Shown piece by piece: positions 8,984-18,198 of a DNA stretch of 64,000 nt (position 1 is its first letter; the number at the start of each line of letters is the position of its first letter). The position numbers and the translations under genes are program-made. Origin of the DNA: Novosphingobium pentaromativorans US6-1 (GTDB taxonomy: Bacteria > Pseudomonadota > Alphaproteobacteria > Sphingomonadales > Sphingomonadaceae); assembly GCF_000767465.1 (NCBI RefSeq), contig NZ_CP009291.1, forward strand, positions 496,001-560,000, in the 5' to 3' direction. The notes under the pieces were generated by a model, which saw nothing but the letters and a program-made list of their open reading frames with translations, ran no database searches and was not told the origin of the DNA.

Positions 8984-10152
8984 GAAGACGTTCCTGTGGG
9001 ATTGCGCGCAGTTTCGGCGCGCACGAATTGGCGGAAGGCGGCGCGGCGCAGGCGCCCGCCGATTGCAATGGATAGACGTCCGACCGGGCGACGCTCGCGC
9101 CAGAAGTGGTCGATCATCGGGTGGTCGGAGGCTGCGCAACTGTCCGTCCAGGCGATATCCTCGCGCGCGAGCATCTCGAGGTTCTCCCGCTGCAGGAGGA
9201 CGCCGGGGGAGAAGCGGGCGTAGGTTTCGTCGAAGGCGGTCTTGAACGAGAAGGCCCCCGGTGGAGACAGGAACGTCGCCAGCATCGCCAGCGGCCGACC
9301 GTCCAGCGTCAGCGTCAGCCGCTCCAGCTTGCCGTTCAAGGCGCCGCCCGCGAGGCTTTCGCGCAAGAGGCTCTCCGTCGCCGGATCGCAGGCGAGGGCC
9401 GAGCCGGCCTTGCCTTTCCAGCCCGAAGCCTCGAGCGAGAGGAAGGCATCGCACCATGCCTCGATCCCTTCGGCATCGCGCTGGCGGATCACGGCAAGTT
9501 CGCCTTCATCGGCGAGGCGCTTGGCCTGGCGGCGCAGTTCCTTGCGCTTCTTGGTAGAGAGCGATGCCTCGAGATAGGCCTGCGCGCCAAGATCGGAGGC
9601 CAGCATGGCGCGGTGTTCAAGGTGGACGAGCGCGGCTTGGCGCCGCTGCTCGGCAAGGATGCTCTCCAGCGCGGCGTGAAGCGGCGTGCCGAGCGGCATG
9701 GCGCGCAAGTGCATGAACAGGGCTGCGCCGGGGCTATGGTCGGCCCACTTGAGTACCGCTCGCCAGAATTCGTGTTCGCTTCCTTGCGCAACCAGCGGCG
9801 CGCCGCAGAAACAGTTGGCATGCAGCCAGCTGGAGATCTGGGGGACCGGCCAGCGATAGTAACGGCCCGCGCGCAGGACCGGCAGGATTCCGACGAGGCG
9901 GCCGCCGCGTTCGAAGCGCAGGATCCTCACGCGGTGGGTCTCGGGCAATTGCCGCAGCGAAGGCAGCAAGTACCAGCTCTCGAAAAAGGGATTGGGCTCA
10001 CTGGCTTCGCGCGCAAGACTGTCCCACGCGGCGATTTCCGCCTCGAGGTCGCGCCAGGGAACGCAGCTCAGGGTCCCGGCGTCGGTACGCAGGTCGACGG
10101 CATCGGTCGCAGGGACCGGGCGCGTACGTTCCTCCTTGGGCAGGCTTGCCAC
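8980..10152 (-). CDS. GNAT family N-acetyltransferase (BioF2-like, Acetyltransf_6)
   Basis: This 390-residue protein has two GNAT-like halves. Typical family blocks are the N-terminal WDSLAREASEPNPFFESWYLLP, the middle STKKRKELRRQAKRLADEGEL basic helix, and GAFSFKTAFDETYARFSPGVLLQRENLEM, where the acyl-CoA fold ends. Members (BioF2/FemAB-like) are implicated in polysaccharide or cell-wall modification. It is the first gene of a two-gene unit with the cupin-like protein. The hppA terminator at 10267-10299 separates it from the upstream gene, so it should have its own promoter in 10153-10266; none is obvious. Confidence 0.8.
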   Translation of the reverse strand: MASLPKEERTRPVPATDAVDLRTDAGTLSCVPWRDLEAEIAAWDSLAREASEPNPFFESWYLLPSLRQLPETHRVRILRFERGGRLVGILPVLRAGRYYRWPVPQISSWLHANCFCGAPLVAQGSEHEFWRAVLKWADHSPGAALFMHLRAMPLGTPLHAALESILAEQRRQAALVHLEHRAMLASDLGAQAYLEASLSTKKRKELRRQAKRLADEGELAVIRQRDAEGIEAWCDAFLSLEASGWKGKAGSALACDPATESLLRESLAGGALNGKLERLTLTLDGRPLAMLATFLSPPGAFSFKTAFDETYARFSPGVLLQRENLEMLAREDIAWTDSCAASDHPMIDHFWRERRPVGRLSIAIGGRLRRAAFRQFVRAETARNPTGTSS

Positions 10153-10266
10153 TGTCCTGAACTTCCACTTCGAGCGAGCATGGATTTCCTGAAGCTGACC
10201 TAGCGGGTTTCCTTCAAGGAATTGCTAACGATGCCCGGTCACCCTGTTTCGGCGCGAAGCAGGCAG

Positions 10267-10299
10267 AAAAAAGGGCCTGACGGATGATCCGACAGGCCC
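10267..10299 (-). terminator. Rho-independent terminator of hppA
   Basis: On the minus strand the stem GGGCCTG / CAGGCCC (with TCGGATCATCCGT between, itself partly complementary) is followed directly by six T. It begins 26 bp after the hppA stop codon. This is a textbook intrinsic terminator. Confidence 0.9.
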
Positions 10300-10325
10300 T
10301 CAGGCTTACCGTCGTGTGGTAACTT

Positions 10326-12422
10326 TTATCCCGCGGCGAGTGCAGCGAGCAGCAGCAATGCCACGATGTTGGTGATCTTGATCATCGGATTGACGGCCGG
10401 ACCCGCGGTATCCTTGTAGGGATCGCCCACGGTATCGCCGGTGACCGCGGCCTTGTGGGCTTCAGAGCCCTTGCCGCCGTGGTTGCCGTCCTCGATGAAC
10501 TTCTTGGCATTGTCCCATGCGCCGCCGCCCGAGGTCATCGAGAGTGCGACGAACAGGCCGCCGACGATCACGCCCAGCAACAGGGCGCCCAGAGCGGCGA
10601 AGCCGTTCTCGCGCCCGGCAACCGCAGTGATCACGTAATAGACCACGATCGGCGCCAGAACCGGCAGCAGCGAGGGGATGATCATCTCCTTGATCGCCGC
10701 CTTGGTGACGAGGTCGACCGTGCGGGCATAGTCGGGCTTCGAAGTGCCCTCCATGATGCCCTTGTTCTTGGCGAACTGGTCGCGCACGTCGACGACGACA
10801 TCACCGGCCGCGCGGCCCACCGCGGTCATGCCCATGGCTCCGAAGAGATAGGGCAGGAGCGCGCCAAGCAACAGGCCGACGATGACATAGGGATTCTCGA
10901 GACTGAAGTTGACGGTCAGCCCCGGGAAGAACTCCCGCAAGTCGGTCGTATAGGCGGCGAAAAGGACCAGCGCGGCCAGGCCGGCAGAACCGATGGCATA
11001 GCCTTTGGTGACCGCCTTGGTGGTGTTGCCCACGGCATCGAGGGCATCGGTCTTTTCGCGCACCGTGTCTTCCAGTCCGGCCATTTCCGCAATGCCGCCG
11101 GCATTGTCGGTGACCGGGCCATAGGCGTCGAGCGCCACGACCATTCCCGCCAGAGCGAGCATGGCGGTTGCCGCATAGGCAATGCCGAGCAGGCCCGCGA
11201 GCTGGTGGGCGACGATGATGCCGGCGACGATGACGATCGTCGGCAGCGCAGTCGCCTCAAGGCTGATGGCAAGGCCCTGGATCACGTTCGTGCCGTGCCC
11301 CGTGACCGAAGCCTTGGCGATGGACTTGACCGGGCGAAAGTTGGTGCCGGTGTAGTATTCGGTAATCCAGATGATCAGGCCGGTGATTACCAGGCCCACC
11401 AGCGCGCAGTAGAACAGTGAGCGGCCGTTGAAGTCGGCATCGCCGATCGGCGTTTCCATGCTGCCCAGGGCAAAGCTGATAGACCACCAGATCGCCGGAA
11501 CCGACAGCACGGCGGTGACCAGGAAGCCCTTGTACATGGCGCCCATGATGTTGTTAGACTTGCCGAGGCGGACGAAATAGGTGCCGATGATCGAGGTCAC
11601 GATGCACACGCCGCCGATCAGAAGCGGCAGCGACATCATCTGGATGAGCACTTCACCGAGGTTCTTCATCAGCAGCGCGGTGAGGATCATCGTTGCGCCC
11701 ACGGTGACGACGTAGGTTTCGAACAGGTCGGCGGCCATGCCGGCGCAGTCGCCCACGTTGTCGCCCACGTTGTCGGCGATGACGGCCGGGTTGCGCGGGT
11801 CGTCTTCGGGAATTCCCGCCTCGACCTTGCCGACGAGGTCGGCGCCGACGTCGGCGGCCTTGGTGAAGATGCCGCCGCCAAGGCGCGCGAAGATCGAGAT
11901 CAGCGACGCGCCGAAGGCCAGGGCCGTCAAGGCCTGGACGACGGTGCGGTCTTCACCGCCGACGCTGTATCCGGCAGGGCCGGTCAGGTACCAGAACAGG
12001 ACCGAAATCGCGAGCAGGGCGAGGCCCGCCACGAGCATGCCGGTAATCGCGCCGGCGCGGAAAGCCAGCGTCAGCCCTTGCTGCAACCCTTCCTGGGCTG
12101 CGGCTGCGGTGCGCACGTTGGCACGGACAGAGATGTTCATGCCGACGAAACCGGCCACCCCCGACAGGACGGCGCCTGCGACGAAGGCCACGGCCGAAAT
12201 CGTGCCCAAGGTTACCGCGATGATTATGGCGACGACGATGCCGACCAGTGCAATCGTGGAATACTGCCGCTTGAGGTAGGCCTGTGCGCCTTCCTGAATG
12301 GCCGCTGCGATTTCCTGCATCTTTTCATTGCCGGTCGAATTGACCAGAACTTGCCTACTGGTCTCCAGGCCATAGATAATGGCCAGAAGTCCGAGGCCTA
12401 TTGCGATCGTGACTAGACTCAC
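10326..12422 (-). CDS. hppA: Proton-translocating inorganic pyrophosphatase (H+-PPase)
   Basis: This integral membrane pump couples pyrophosphate hydrolysis to H+ export. Its 698 residues contain many membrane helices and the substrate loops [29 protein letters not shown] and the C-terminal [20 protein letters not shown]. The position that sets potassium dependence reads GNTTKAV (Lys), which in this family marks the K+-independent type. I chose the GTG at 12422 ([11 protein letters not shown]) because GGAAGGGGG lies just upstream; the ATG at 12440 would place that Shine-Dalgarno inside the gene. It stands between thiL and its own terminator, probably transcribed alone from 12423-12567. Confidence 0.95.
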   Translation of the reverse strand: MSLVTIAIGLGLLAIIYGLETSRQVLVNSTGNEKMQEIAAAIQEGAQAYLKRQYSTIALVGIVVAIIIAVTLGTISAVAFVAGAVLSGVAGFVGMNISVRANVRTAAAAQEGLQQGLTLAFRAGAITGMLVAGLALLAISVLFWYLTGPAGYSVGGEDRTVVQALTALAFGASLISIFARLGGGIFTKAADVGADLVGKVEAGIPEDDPRNPAVIADNVGDNVGDCAGMAADLFETYVVTVGATMILTALLMKNLGEVLIQMMSLPLLIGGVCIVTSIIGTYFVRLGKSNNIMGAMYKGFLVTAVLSVPAIWWSISFALGSMETPIGDADFNGRSLFYCALVGLVITGLIIWITEYYTGTNFRPVKSIAKASVTGHGTNVIQGLAISLEATALPTIVIVAGIIVAHQLAGLLGIAYAATAMLALAGMVVALDAYGPVTDNAGGIAEMAGLEDTVREKTDALDAVGNTTKAVTKGYAIGSAGLAALVLFAAYTTDLREFFPGLTVNFSLENPYVIVGLLLGALLPYLFGAMGMTAVGRAAGDVVVDVRDQFAKNKGIMEGTSKPDYARTVDLVTKAAIKEMIIPSLLPVLAPIVVYYVITAVAGRENGFAALGALLLGVIVGGLFVALSMTSGGGAWDNAKKFIEDGNHGGKGSEAHKAAVTGDTVGDPYKDTAGPAVNPMIKITNIVALLLLAALAAG

Positions 12423-12567
12423 AGAACGCCCCCTTCCCAAAGAGTTCCTCTATTTCGGCGAGTTTTCCCGCTCGAAGTGGCAAGGGCTATAGACAAGGCT
12501 CGATACTGGCAAGCGCCATGTTCTAAGGGCTTGCGTACTGTTCACCGACTTGTGCGCGGTCGCAATG

Positions 12568-13536
12568 TCAGTGCTGGTAGCCGAGGCGCTCGGGCAGGGG
12601 GACCGGTTCGTCGTCGTGCATGAGCGTCAGTCCATCGCCCTTGACGACGACGCCGACGGCATTGACCTCGCATCCAAGGCCTGCCGCAGCTTCGCGAATT
12701 CCGGCAGTTCTTTCAGGCGGCGCGGTGAATAGCAGGCAGTAGTCGTCGCCCGCTGTGACTGCGGCGATCCGGGCAGCGCGGTCCTGTCCGGCGGTCTCGC
12801 GCAAGGCGCGCGAAAGCGGCACGCTTTCGAGGCCAAGGACGATCCGCACCGCGCTTGCGCCCGCCATGCGCCGCGCATCGACGAGAAGGCCGTCGGAAAT
12901 GTCCATCATCGCATTGACCATCGGGCCAAGCGCAGCGCCGAGTGCGGGAACGGGGGAAGGGCGGCGGTAGCGTTGGCTTAGCCAGCGGGCGTTTTCGGCT
13001 GAGAGCGTGGCCGCATTCAACTTGCCGTCGAGGAGCGCGAGCCCGACCCCGGAATCGCCGATCGTGCCGCTGACCCAAACCCGGTCGCCCGGCCGTGCGC
13101 CCGAACGCGAGGGGACCGGGCAGCCATGTGGCCCGCGACCCAGCGCCGTGAGCGAGAAACTGCGCGGTGCGCCTTCGGGCATGCGCACCGTATCCCCGCC
13201 CAGCAGGGGAAGCGCGAAGTGATCGGCAGCAGCCCTCAGGCCAACGAGAAACGCCGCGTCCCAGGCGGCTTCCCCAAGTGCATGGGAATAGAGGCAGCCA
13301 AGCGGCTGAGCGGCTTTCGCCGCCAGGTCGGAGACGTTGACGGCGACCAGCTTCCACGCGACGTCGGCCGGCGGATCGGCGGGCAGGAAATGCACGCCTT
13401 CGACCACGGTATCCATGGTCAGGACCAGCTTTTCCCCGCCGATTTCGATGACGGCGGCATCGTCATCGAGCCCGCGCGCGGCCGGATCTGTGGCAATCGC
13501 ACGCAGCGCTTCGATGAAGGCAAATTCGCTTGTCAC
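12568..13536 (-). CDS. thiL: Thiamine-monophosphate kinase
   Basis: ThiL phosphorylates thiamine monophosphate to the active cofactor thiamine pyrophosphate. The PurM-like ATP-binding fold is visible as LDDDAAVIEIGG near residue 25, DTVVEGVHF, LPLLGGDTVR and VTAGDDYCLLF near the C-terminus. At 322 residues the length is normal. It follows nusB by 39 bp on the same strand; a nusB-thiL pair is widespread in proteobacteria, so co-transcription with hisG-hisD-nusB is likely. Confidence 0.93.
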   Translation of the reverse strand: MTSEFAFIEALRAIATDPAARGLDDDAAVIEIGGEKLVLTMDTVVEGVHFLPADPPADVAWKLVAVNVSDLAAKAAQPLGCLYSHALGEAAWDAAFLVGLRAAADHFALPLLGGDTVRMPEGAPRSFSLTALGRGPHGCPVPSRSGARPGDRVWVSGTIGDSGVGLALLDGKLNAATLSAENARWLSQRYRRPSPVPALGAALGPMVNAMMDISDGLLVDARRMAGASAVRIVLGLESVPLSRALRETAGQDRAARIAAVTAGDDYCLLFTAPPERTAGIREAAAGLGCEVNAVGVVVKGDGLTLMHDDEPVPLPERLGYQH

Positions 13537-13575
13537 GCCAGAAGCATGGCGATGAACCGCGATCCTGTCGAGGGT

Positions 13576-14019
13576 TCAGCGAACCGCCTTGGCGACCGAA
13601 TCGAGTACGCCGTTGACGAACTTCGCCTCGCGCGCCTCGAAGAACGCGTGGGCGACGTCGACATATTCGCTGATCGCGGCTCCGGTCGGCACGTCGGCAC
13701 GGGCCATCAGCTCCCATGCGCCGCAGCGCAGGATCTGGAGCATGGTCTTGTCGAGGCGGGCGAGCGACCAGCCTTCGGCCAGCTTGCCGGTGAGGATCTC
13801 GTCGATCTCGTCGCGGCGCGCGATCACGCCCTTGACGACGTCGTCGAAGAAGGCGGTCTCGGCCTTGGCGTACTGGTCCTCGTCGATCTCCATGCCGAGG
13901 CGATGGCGATGGAATTCGTCGAGCAGCGAGGCTTGCGGCGTCGCTTCCATGTCATGCTGGTAGAGTGCCTGCACCGCGGCGAGGCGGGCGGCGGCACGGG
14001 CTTTGTTACGGGCGGTCAT
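13576..14019 (-). CDS. nusB: Transcription antitermination factor NusB
   Basis: The 147-residue all-helical protein starts MTARNKARAAARLAAVQALYQHDM, the RNA-binding arginine-rich front of NusB, and ends with NGVLDSVAKAVR. NusB with NusE/S10 binds boxA RNA to promote rRNA antitermination. The ATG overlaps the hisD stop by four bases (ATGA at 14016-14019), coupling it to the histidine genes upstream. The hisG-hisD-nusB order is common in alphaproteobacteria. Confidence 0.95.
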   Translation of the reverse strand: MTARNKARAAARLAAVQALYQHDMEATPQASLLDEFHRHRLGMEIDEDQYAKAETAFFDDVVKGVIARRDEIDEILTGKLAEGWSLARLDKTMLQILRCGAWELMARADVPTGAAISEYVDVAHAFFEAREAKFVNGVLDSVAKAVR

Positions 14020-15305
14020 TGGCCAAGCCTTACTTGAATCGAGCGCGCATGCGCGGGGAGCCCTTCCGCATCGGCAAGGGCGACGGCGGCGGGGCCAATG
14101 GCCTCGAGCGCCGCCTGGTCGAGCTGGATGAAGCTGGTGCGCTTCATGAAATCGAGGACCGAAAGGCCCGAGGAGAAGCGTGCGCGCCGTCCGGTGGGCA
14201 GCACGTGGTTGGGACCCGCGACATAGTCGCCGACCGCTTCGGGGGTCATGCGTCCGAGGAAGACCGACCCGGCGTGGCGGATCTGCTTCATCAGCGCTTC
14301 GGGATCGTCCGTGGCGATCTCGACGTGTTCGGCCGCCAGTGCATTGGCGAGGGCAGGGGCCTCGTCGAAGCTGCCGACGACGACGATCACCCCGTTGTCG
14401 TTCCAGCTGGTGCGGGCGGTCTGCTCGGTTGCCAATGCTGCCAGTTCGGTCTCGACGGCCGCAGCCACGGCATCGGCGAAGGCAGCGTCGTCGGTGATCA
14501 GGATCGACTGCGAGGTCGGATCGTGTTCGGCCTGGCTCAGCAGGTCGGCGGCGATCCGGCGCGGTTCGTTCTTTGCATCGGCGATCACGAGGATTTCGCT
14601 CGGCCCGGCAACCATGTCGATGCCGACAACCCCGTAGAGCTGGCGTTTGGCTTCGGCGACCCAGGCATTGCCCGGCCCGGTGATCACGTCGACCGGGGCG
14701 ATCCGCCCGGTGCCATAGGCCAGAGCGCCAACGGCATGAGCACCGCCCACGCGCCACACCTCGTCCACGCCGGCCAGGTGTGCGGCGGCGAGGACAAGTG
14801 CGTTTACTTCGCCCTTGGGGGTGGGGGTGACGACGACGAGACGCTCGACGCCTGCGACCTTGGCGGGAATCGCGTTCATCAGCATCGATGAAGGATAGGC
14901 CGCGCGTCCGCCGGGGACGTAGAGGCCCGCAGCGTCGACCGCGCGCCAGGTTGCGCCGAGGCGCACGCCGGCCGCGTCGGTGTAGTCGCGATCCTCGGGA
15001 AGCTGCGCTTCGTGATAGGCGCGGATGCGGGTCGCAGCCAGTTCAAGGGCTTCGCGCAGCTCGGGTTTGAGCGCTTCGAAGGCCTCACGGCAGGTTTCGA
15101 CGTCGACCTGCCAGCCGCTCCGGTCCAGGTCGTGCCCGTCGAAGCGCTGCGTGTATTCGGCCAGCGCAGCGTCGCCGCGTTCGCGCACGGCGGCAAGGAT
15201 TTCGGCAACGTCCTTGGTGACATCGACCGCGCTTTCGCGGCGGTCGGCGACGACGCGCCGGAAGGCTTCGGCGAAGCCTTCATCGTGTGTCGAAAGGCGC
15301 AGCAT
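14016..15305 (-). CDS. hisD: Histidinol dehydrogenase
   Basis: HisD carries out the last two steps of histidine synthesis (L-histidinol to L-histidine, NAD+-dependent, zinc enzyme). Family blocks seen: PGGRAAYPSSMLMNAIPAKVAG, GVDEVWRVGGAHAVGALAYG, DVITGPGNAWVAEAKRQL and the metal-site region LLSQAEHDPTSQS. The length of 429 residues is standard. The ATG shares one base with the hisG stop (TGATG at 15303-15307), and the 3' end overlaps nusB by four bases. Confidence 0.97.
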   Translation of the reverse strand: MLRLSTHDEGFAEAFRRVVADRRESAVDVTKDVAEILAAVRERGDAALAEYTQRFDGHDLDRSGWQVDVETCREAFEALKPELREALELAATRIRAYHEAQLPEDRDYTDAAGVRLGATWRAVDAAGLYVPGGRAAYPSSMLMNAIPAKVAGVERLVVVTPTPKGEVNALVLAAAHLAGVDEVWRVGGAHAVGALAYGTGRIAPVDVITGPGNAWVAEAKRQLYGVVGIDMVAGPSEILVIADAKNEPRRIAADLLSQAEHDPTSQSILITDDAAFADAVAAAVETELAALATEQTARTSWNDNGVIVVVGSFDEAPALANALAAEHVEIATDDPEALMKQIRHAGSVFLGRMTPEAVGDYVAGPNHVLPTGRRARFSSGLSVLDFMKRTSFIQLDQAALEAIGPAAVALADAEGLPAHARSIQVRLGQ

Positions 15306-15964
15306 CAGGCGGGCGCCCCGGCGCCTTCGGCAACGAGTGCGCGGAAACGCTCGACCAGCGAGGCGACACGCTCGTCGGTCTTCAGGGCGGCGCGGTTGAC
15401 GATCAGGCGCGCGGAGATGTCGAGGATGCGGCTGGTCTCGACCAGGCCGTTCTCCTTGAGCGTGCGCCCGGTGGAGACGAGATCGACGATGCGGCTCGAA
15501 AGGCCCAGCGTCGGGGCGAGTTCCATCGCGCCGTTCAGCTTCACGACTTCGGCCTGCACGCCCAGCTTCTCGAAGTGGCGGCGGGTGAGATTCGGATACT
15601 TGCTGGCGATGCGCAAGTGCGAGGGCAGCGGCCCGCCGACCTTGTCAGCCATCTCGGCAACCGAGAGGCGGCAATGACCGATGTCGAGATCGACCGGGGC
15701 ATAAAGGTCGGAATAGTTGAATTCCTCGACCACGTCCGAGCCGACGATGCCGACTTGCGCAGCGCCATGAGCGACGAACGTGGCAACGTCGAATGCGCGC
15801 ACACGGATCAGGCGCATGTCGCTGCCTTCGCAGGCGAAAGACAGCGCGCGCGACTTCTTGTCGTGGAACTCCGCATCGGGCACCACACCGGCGCGCGCCA
15901 TCAGCGGCAACGCCTCGTCGAGGATACGGCCCTTGGGCACGGCAAATGTCAGCGGATTTGGCAT
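15305..15964 (-). CDS. hisG: ATP phosphoribosyltransferase, short form
   Basis: HisG commits PRPP and ATP to histidine synthesis. At 219 residues this is the short form (HisG-S), lacking the C-terminal regulatory domain. Family knowledge says short HisG needs the HisRS-like subunit HisZ, which is not in this window. Motifs: [13 protein letters not shown] near the start, [11 protein letters not shown] in the middle and [14 protein letters not shown] (PRPP-binding loop). The start at 15964 (MPNPLTF) fits the family; an ATG ten codons upstream gives an atypical leader. Confidence 0.94.
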   Translation of the reverse strand: MPNPLTFAVPKGRILDEALPLMARAGVVPDAEFHDKKSRALSFACEGSDMRLIRVRAFDVATFVAHGAAQVGIVGSDVVEEFNYSDLYAPVDLDIGHCRLSVAEMADKVGGPLPSHLRIASKYPNLTRRHFEKLGVQAEVVKLNGAMELAPTLGLSSRIVDLVSTGRTLKENGLVETSRILDISARLIVNRAALKTDERVASLVERFRALVAEGAGAPA

Positions 15965-16004
15965 AGGGCGCGCATTTAGGCGCGGCAGCGGCAAAGGGCA
16001 ACAC

Positions 16005-16055
16005 GCGATGGAGGGGCAATGCGGCGCGATCGTCTGGATGGCCTGCCTCCATCGC
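16005..16055. other. Inverted repeat between hisG and bolA
   Basis: GCGATGGAGG (16005-16014) is exactly complementary to CCTCCATCGC (16046-16055) across a 31-nt loop. It lies in the 173-bp gap between the end of bolA and the start of hisG, both minus strand. It could be the bolA terminator or a structured hisG leader. There is no T-run, so intrinsic termination is not well supported. Confidence 0.4.
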
Positions 16056-16137
16056 CCCGGTTGCTCATTCAGAGGCCCGCGAGGACCTTGCTGCCTTGTC
16101 GCCGATCCGGCCGGATGCCGGGCCTAAGGGCCTGGAC

Positions 16138-16419
16138 CTACTCCCCGGGTGCGCGGGCCTTGATCGCCAGCGCATGGACCTGTTGACCCGGGATGTCGCC
16201 CAGCGCCGCATTGACGAGGCGTTGGCGCTGCAGGCGCGAAGCGCCGGCGAAGCGCTCACTCTCGATCACGATGGTAAAGTGCGATTCGCCGCTGCCGTCA
16301 TCGCCCATATGACCGCTGTGACTGGCGGAATCGTTGGTGATTTCGAGATGGGTGGGGGCAAAGGCCGCTGTGAGCAGTTGCCGCATTTCCTGTGCTATCG
16401 GTCCGTTCATGTCTTCCAT
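16138..16419 (-). CDS. BolA family protein
   Basis: This 93-residue protein has the BolA fold: THLEITNDSASHSGHMG, then SHFTIVIESERFAGASRLQRQRLVNAALGD, and a conserved C-terminal VHALAIKARAPGE. BolA proteins partner with monothiol glutaredoxins in iron-sulfur cluster trafficking and respond to stress. The start may be ATG 16419 or, three codons on, ATG 16410 (MNGPIAQEM). It is divergent from the J-domain gene, with only about 30 bp between the two starts. Confidence 0.92.
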   Translation of the reverse strand: MEDMNGPIAQEMRQLLTAAFAPTHLEITNDSASHSGHMGDDGSGESHFTIVIESERFAGASRLQRQRLVNAALGDIPGQQVHALAIKARAPGE

Positions 16420-16449
16420 TTAGGCGCATCCGAGTCCATCTTGAAGCGG

Positions 16450-17040
16450 GTGAAGTACAGCAGATTTCATGGAAGACACGAAACCGCGGGCCGCGAATGC
16501 AGCTGGCCCGGGTGCGAGCATGCGGGCGAATTCCGGGCGCCGGGGGCTCGTCCCTCGGGATTTGACGGCCCGGGAGACTACCGCTGGTTCTGCCTCGAAC
16601 ACGTGCGGCAGTTCAATGCGGGCTACGACTATTTCGAGGGCATGGAGGCCGAAGAGATCCTGCGCGCCCAGTCGCCGCTACACGGATGGGAAACGCATAC
16701 CCGCGCCTTTCGGCCCGACGCCGGGGTGGACGGCGTGCCGCGCTGGGCCGACTTTGCCGATCCGCTGGAGGCGATCAGCGGCAGGGCCCGCGCGCATGTG
16801 CGGCGCAGCCAGGCCGGGATGGGCCCCCAGAACCATCGCTTCACGCCGGACGAACGGCGCGCGCTCGACGTGCTCGGGCTGAACGCGGACATCGACCGCC
16901 GGGAGCTGCGCCAGCGCTACACGAGCCTGCTGCGCAAGTATCATCCCGACCATAACGGCGGTGACCGCGGCCACGAGGCGCGCCTGCAGGTGGTGGTCGA
17001 GGCCTACCAGTTGCTGCGCCGGGCGGCCGCTTTCGCCTAA
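16450..17040 (+). CDS. J-domain (DnaJ-like) protein
   Basis: The 196-residue protein has an N-terminal cysteine-containing segment (GRECSWPGCEHAGEFRAP, WFCLEHV) that may bind zinc. A C-terminal J domain (LDVLGLNADIDRRELRQRY, then HPDHNGGD) includes the HPD tripeptide that stimulates Hsp70 ATPase. A co-chaperone for DnaK is the natural reading, with client unknown. No ATG fits; GTG at 16450 (VKYSRFHGR) or TTG at 16441 starts it. The stop lies inside a perfect palindrome shared with the convergent gene. Confidence 0.85.
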   Translation: MKYSRFHGRHETAGRECSWPGCEHAGEFRAPGARPSGFDGPGDYRWFCLEHVRQFNAGYDYFEGMEAEEILRAQSPLHGWETHTRAFRPDAGVDGVPRWADFADPLEAISGRARAHVRRSQAGMGPQNHRFTPDERRALDVLGLNADIDRRELRQRYTSLLRKYHPDHNGGDRGHEARLQVVVEAYQLLRRAAAFA

Positions 17041-17058
17041 GCGCAATTGCGCTTAGGC
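17035..17058. terminator. 24-bp perfect palindrome spanning both convergent stop codons
   Basis: The arms GCCTAAGCGC and GCGCTTAGGC enclose AATT, giving a perfect 10-bp stem and tetraloop on either strand. It contains the TAA stop of the J-domain gene (17038-17040) and the TAA stop of the SRPBCC gene (17053-17055), each preceded by the same GCC codon. There is no T-tract. It probably acts as a bidirectional hairpin protecting or ending both transcripts. Confidence 0.6.
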
Positions 17059-17511
17059 TGCTTCGGCTTCGCAGATCTCGGCAAGCTGGGCGGCGCAGGC
17101 ATTCCAGCCCTCGATGAAGCCCATTTCCTCATGGTTGCGGCGGGTTTCCTCGCTCCAGTGGCGGGCCCTGGCGGTATAGCGCGTGCCGTCTGCTTCGGGC
17201 GCGATTTCCCAGATTCCGATCATGAAAGGGCCTGATGGCTGAAAGTCCCCGACGACGGCATCGGTAGTCACGAAGCGCTCGCCCTCGTCATAGGCGAGGT
17301 AGATGCCGACCTGCGGGGCGACTTCGCCATTGGGGCCGTACATGGTCATCCGGCAGGCGCCGCCAGGGCGGCGTTCCTGCTGGTCCACCTCGACGCGCCA
17401 TGGCCTGGGGCACCACCATTCCTCCTGCCGCTCGGCCATGACTTCCCAGACCTTGGCAGGCGGCGCGGCAATGAAACGGGTTACCGACAGCTCATTGGAT
17501 GCCTCGGACAT
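17053..17511 (-). CDS. SRPBCC (AHSA1/START-like) domain protein
   Basis: The 152-residue protein is a helix-grip fold candidate. It has the front VTRFIAAPPAKVWEVMAERQEEWWCP typical of AHSA1-type SRPBCC proteins, the middle GGACRMTMYGPNG, GIYLAYDEGERFVTTD, and the C-terminal helix MGFIEGWNACAAQLAEI. Such proteins bind hydrophobic ligands in a deep cavity. It is the last gene of the GST/VOC operon (33-bp gap after GST 17545-18198), suggesting a role with the same small molecule. The specific ligand is unknown. Confidence 0.82.
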   Translation of the reverse strand: MSEASNELSVTRFIAAPPAKVWEVMAERQEEWWCPRPWRVEVDQQERRPGGACRMTMYGPNGEVAPQVGIYLAYDEGERFVTTDAVVGDFQPSGPFMIGIWEIAPEADGTRYTARARHWSEETRRNHEEMGFIEGWNACAAQLAEICEAEAA

Positions 17512-17544
17512 CGATCTCTCTCCTTTTGGAAGTCCGGTTTCGAT

Positions 17545-18198
17545 TCAGTCCCGGTCGGGCGCGCCGAGCGGGAAAAAGGCGCGATAAGGCCGGGCGGCAT
17601 CGACACATTTGGCGACCGGGGGCAGGGCGAGCAGGTGAGCGCGCCAGCGTTTGAGCCGCGACATGCCATCGGCGATGGGATGCACCCAGTCGGCGTAGAA
17701 CAGCGAAGGCGCCGCCGCGCATTCGATCAGCGTCACGCTTTCGGGCAATTCGTAGGATCCGAGCCAGGCCTCCAGCCAGCCGTACGTGCGGTCCAGCCGT
17801 CCGCGCTGTTCGGCCACGCGCGCCATGTCGGGATTCTCGGGCGCGCGCAGGTATTCGTCGACCACGGCCTGCATCGGGGCCATGACGTAATTGTCGAAGA
17901 CCCGGTCCATCATCCGCACCCGCGCGGCTTCGGATGCATCGAAGGGAAGCAGGCCTGCATCGGGCGCGTGATGCAACGCGATGTGCTCGACGATCGATGT
18001 CGCTTCGAAAATGCGGGTCTTGCCGTCGACGAGGACCGGAAACTTGCCGAGCGGCCCCGTCGTCTGGACGACTTCTCCATTTTCGGGATGGTCTGGGTCG
18101 ACGATGCGAAAGTCGAAGGCGATCTGCGCGGCGTGAAGCGCGATCATCGCCTTCCAGGTATAGGACGAAAAGGGGTGACCGTAGAGCACGAGACTCAT
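17545..18198 (-). CDS. Glutathione S-transferase family protein
   Basis: This 217-residue protein has a thioredoxin-like N-terminal domain (SLVLYGHPFSSYTWKAMIAL, LGKFPVLVDG, then the glutathione-gamma-Glu motif FEATSIVEHIALHH) and an all-helical C-terminal domain. GSTs conjugate glutathione to electrophiles or use it for isomerisation and dehalogenation. Its start overlaps the upstream VOC gene stop by four bases. It is one of three GSTs in this operon; they differ clearly in sequence, so they are not recent tandem copies. Confidence 0.88.
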   Translation of the reverse strand: MSLVLYGHPFSSYTWKAMIALHAAQIAFDFRIVDPDHPENGEVVQTTGPLGKFPVLVDGKTRIFEATSIVEHIALHHAPDAGLLPFDASEAARVRMMDRVFDNYVMAPMQAVVDEYLRAPENPDMARVAEQRGRLDRTYGWLEAWLGSYELPESVTLIECAAAPSLFYADWVHPIADGMSRLKRWRAHLLALPPVAKCVDAARPYRAFFPLGAPDRD

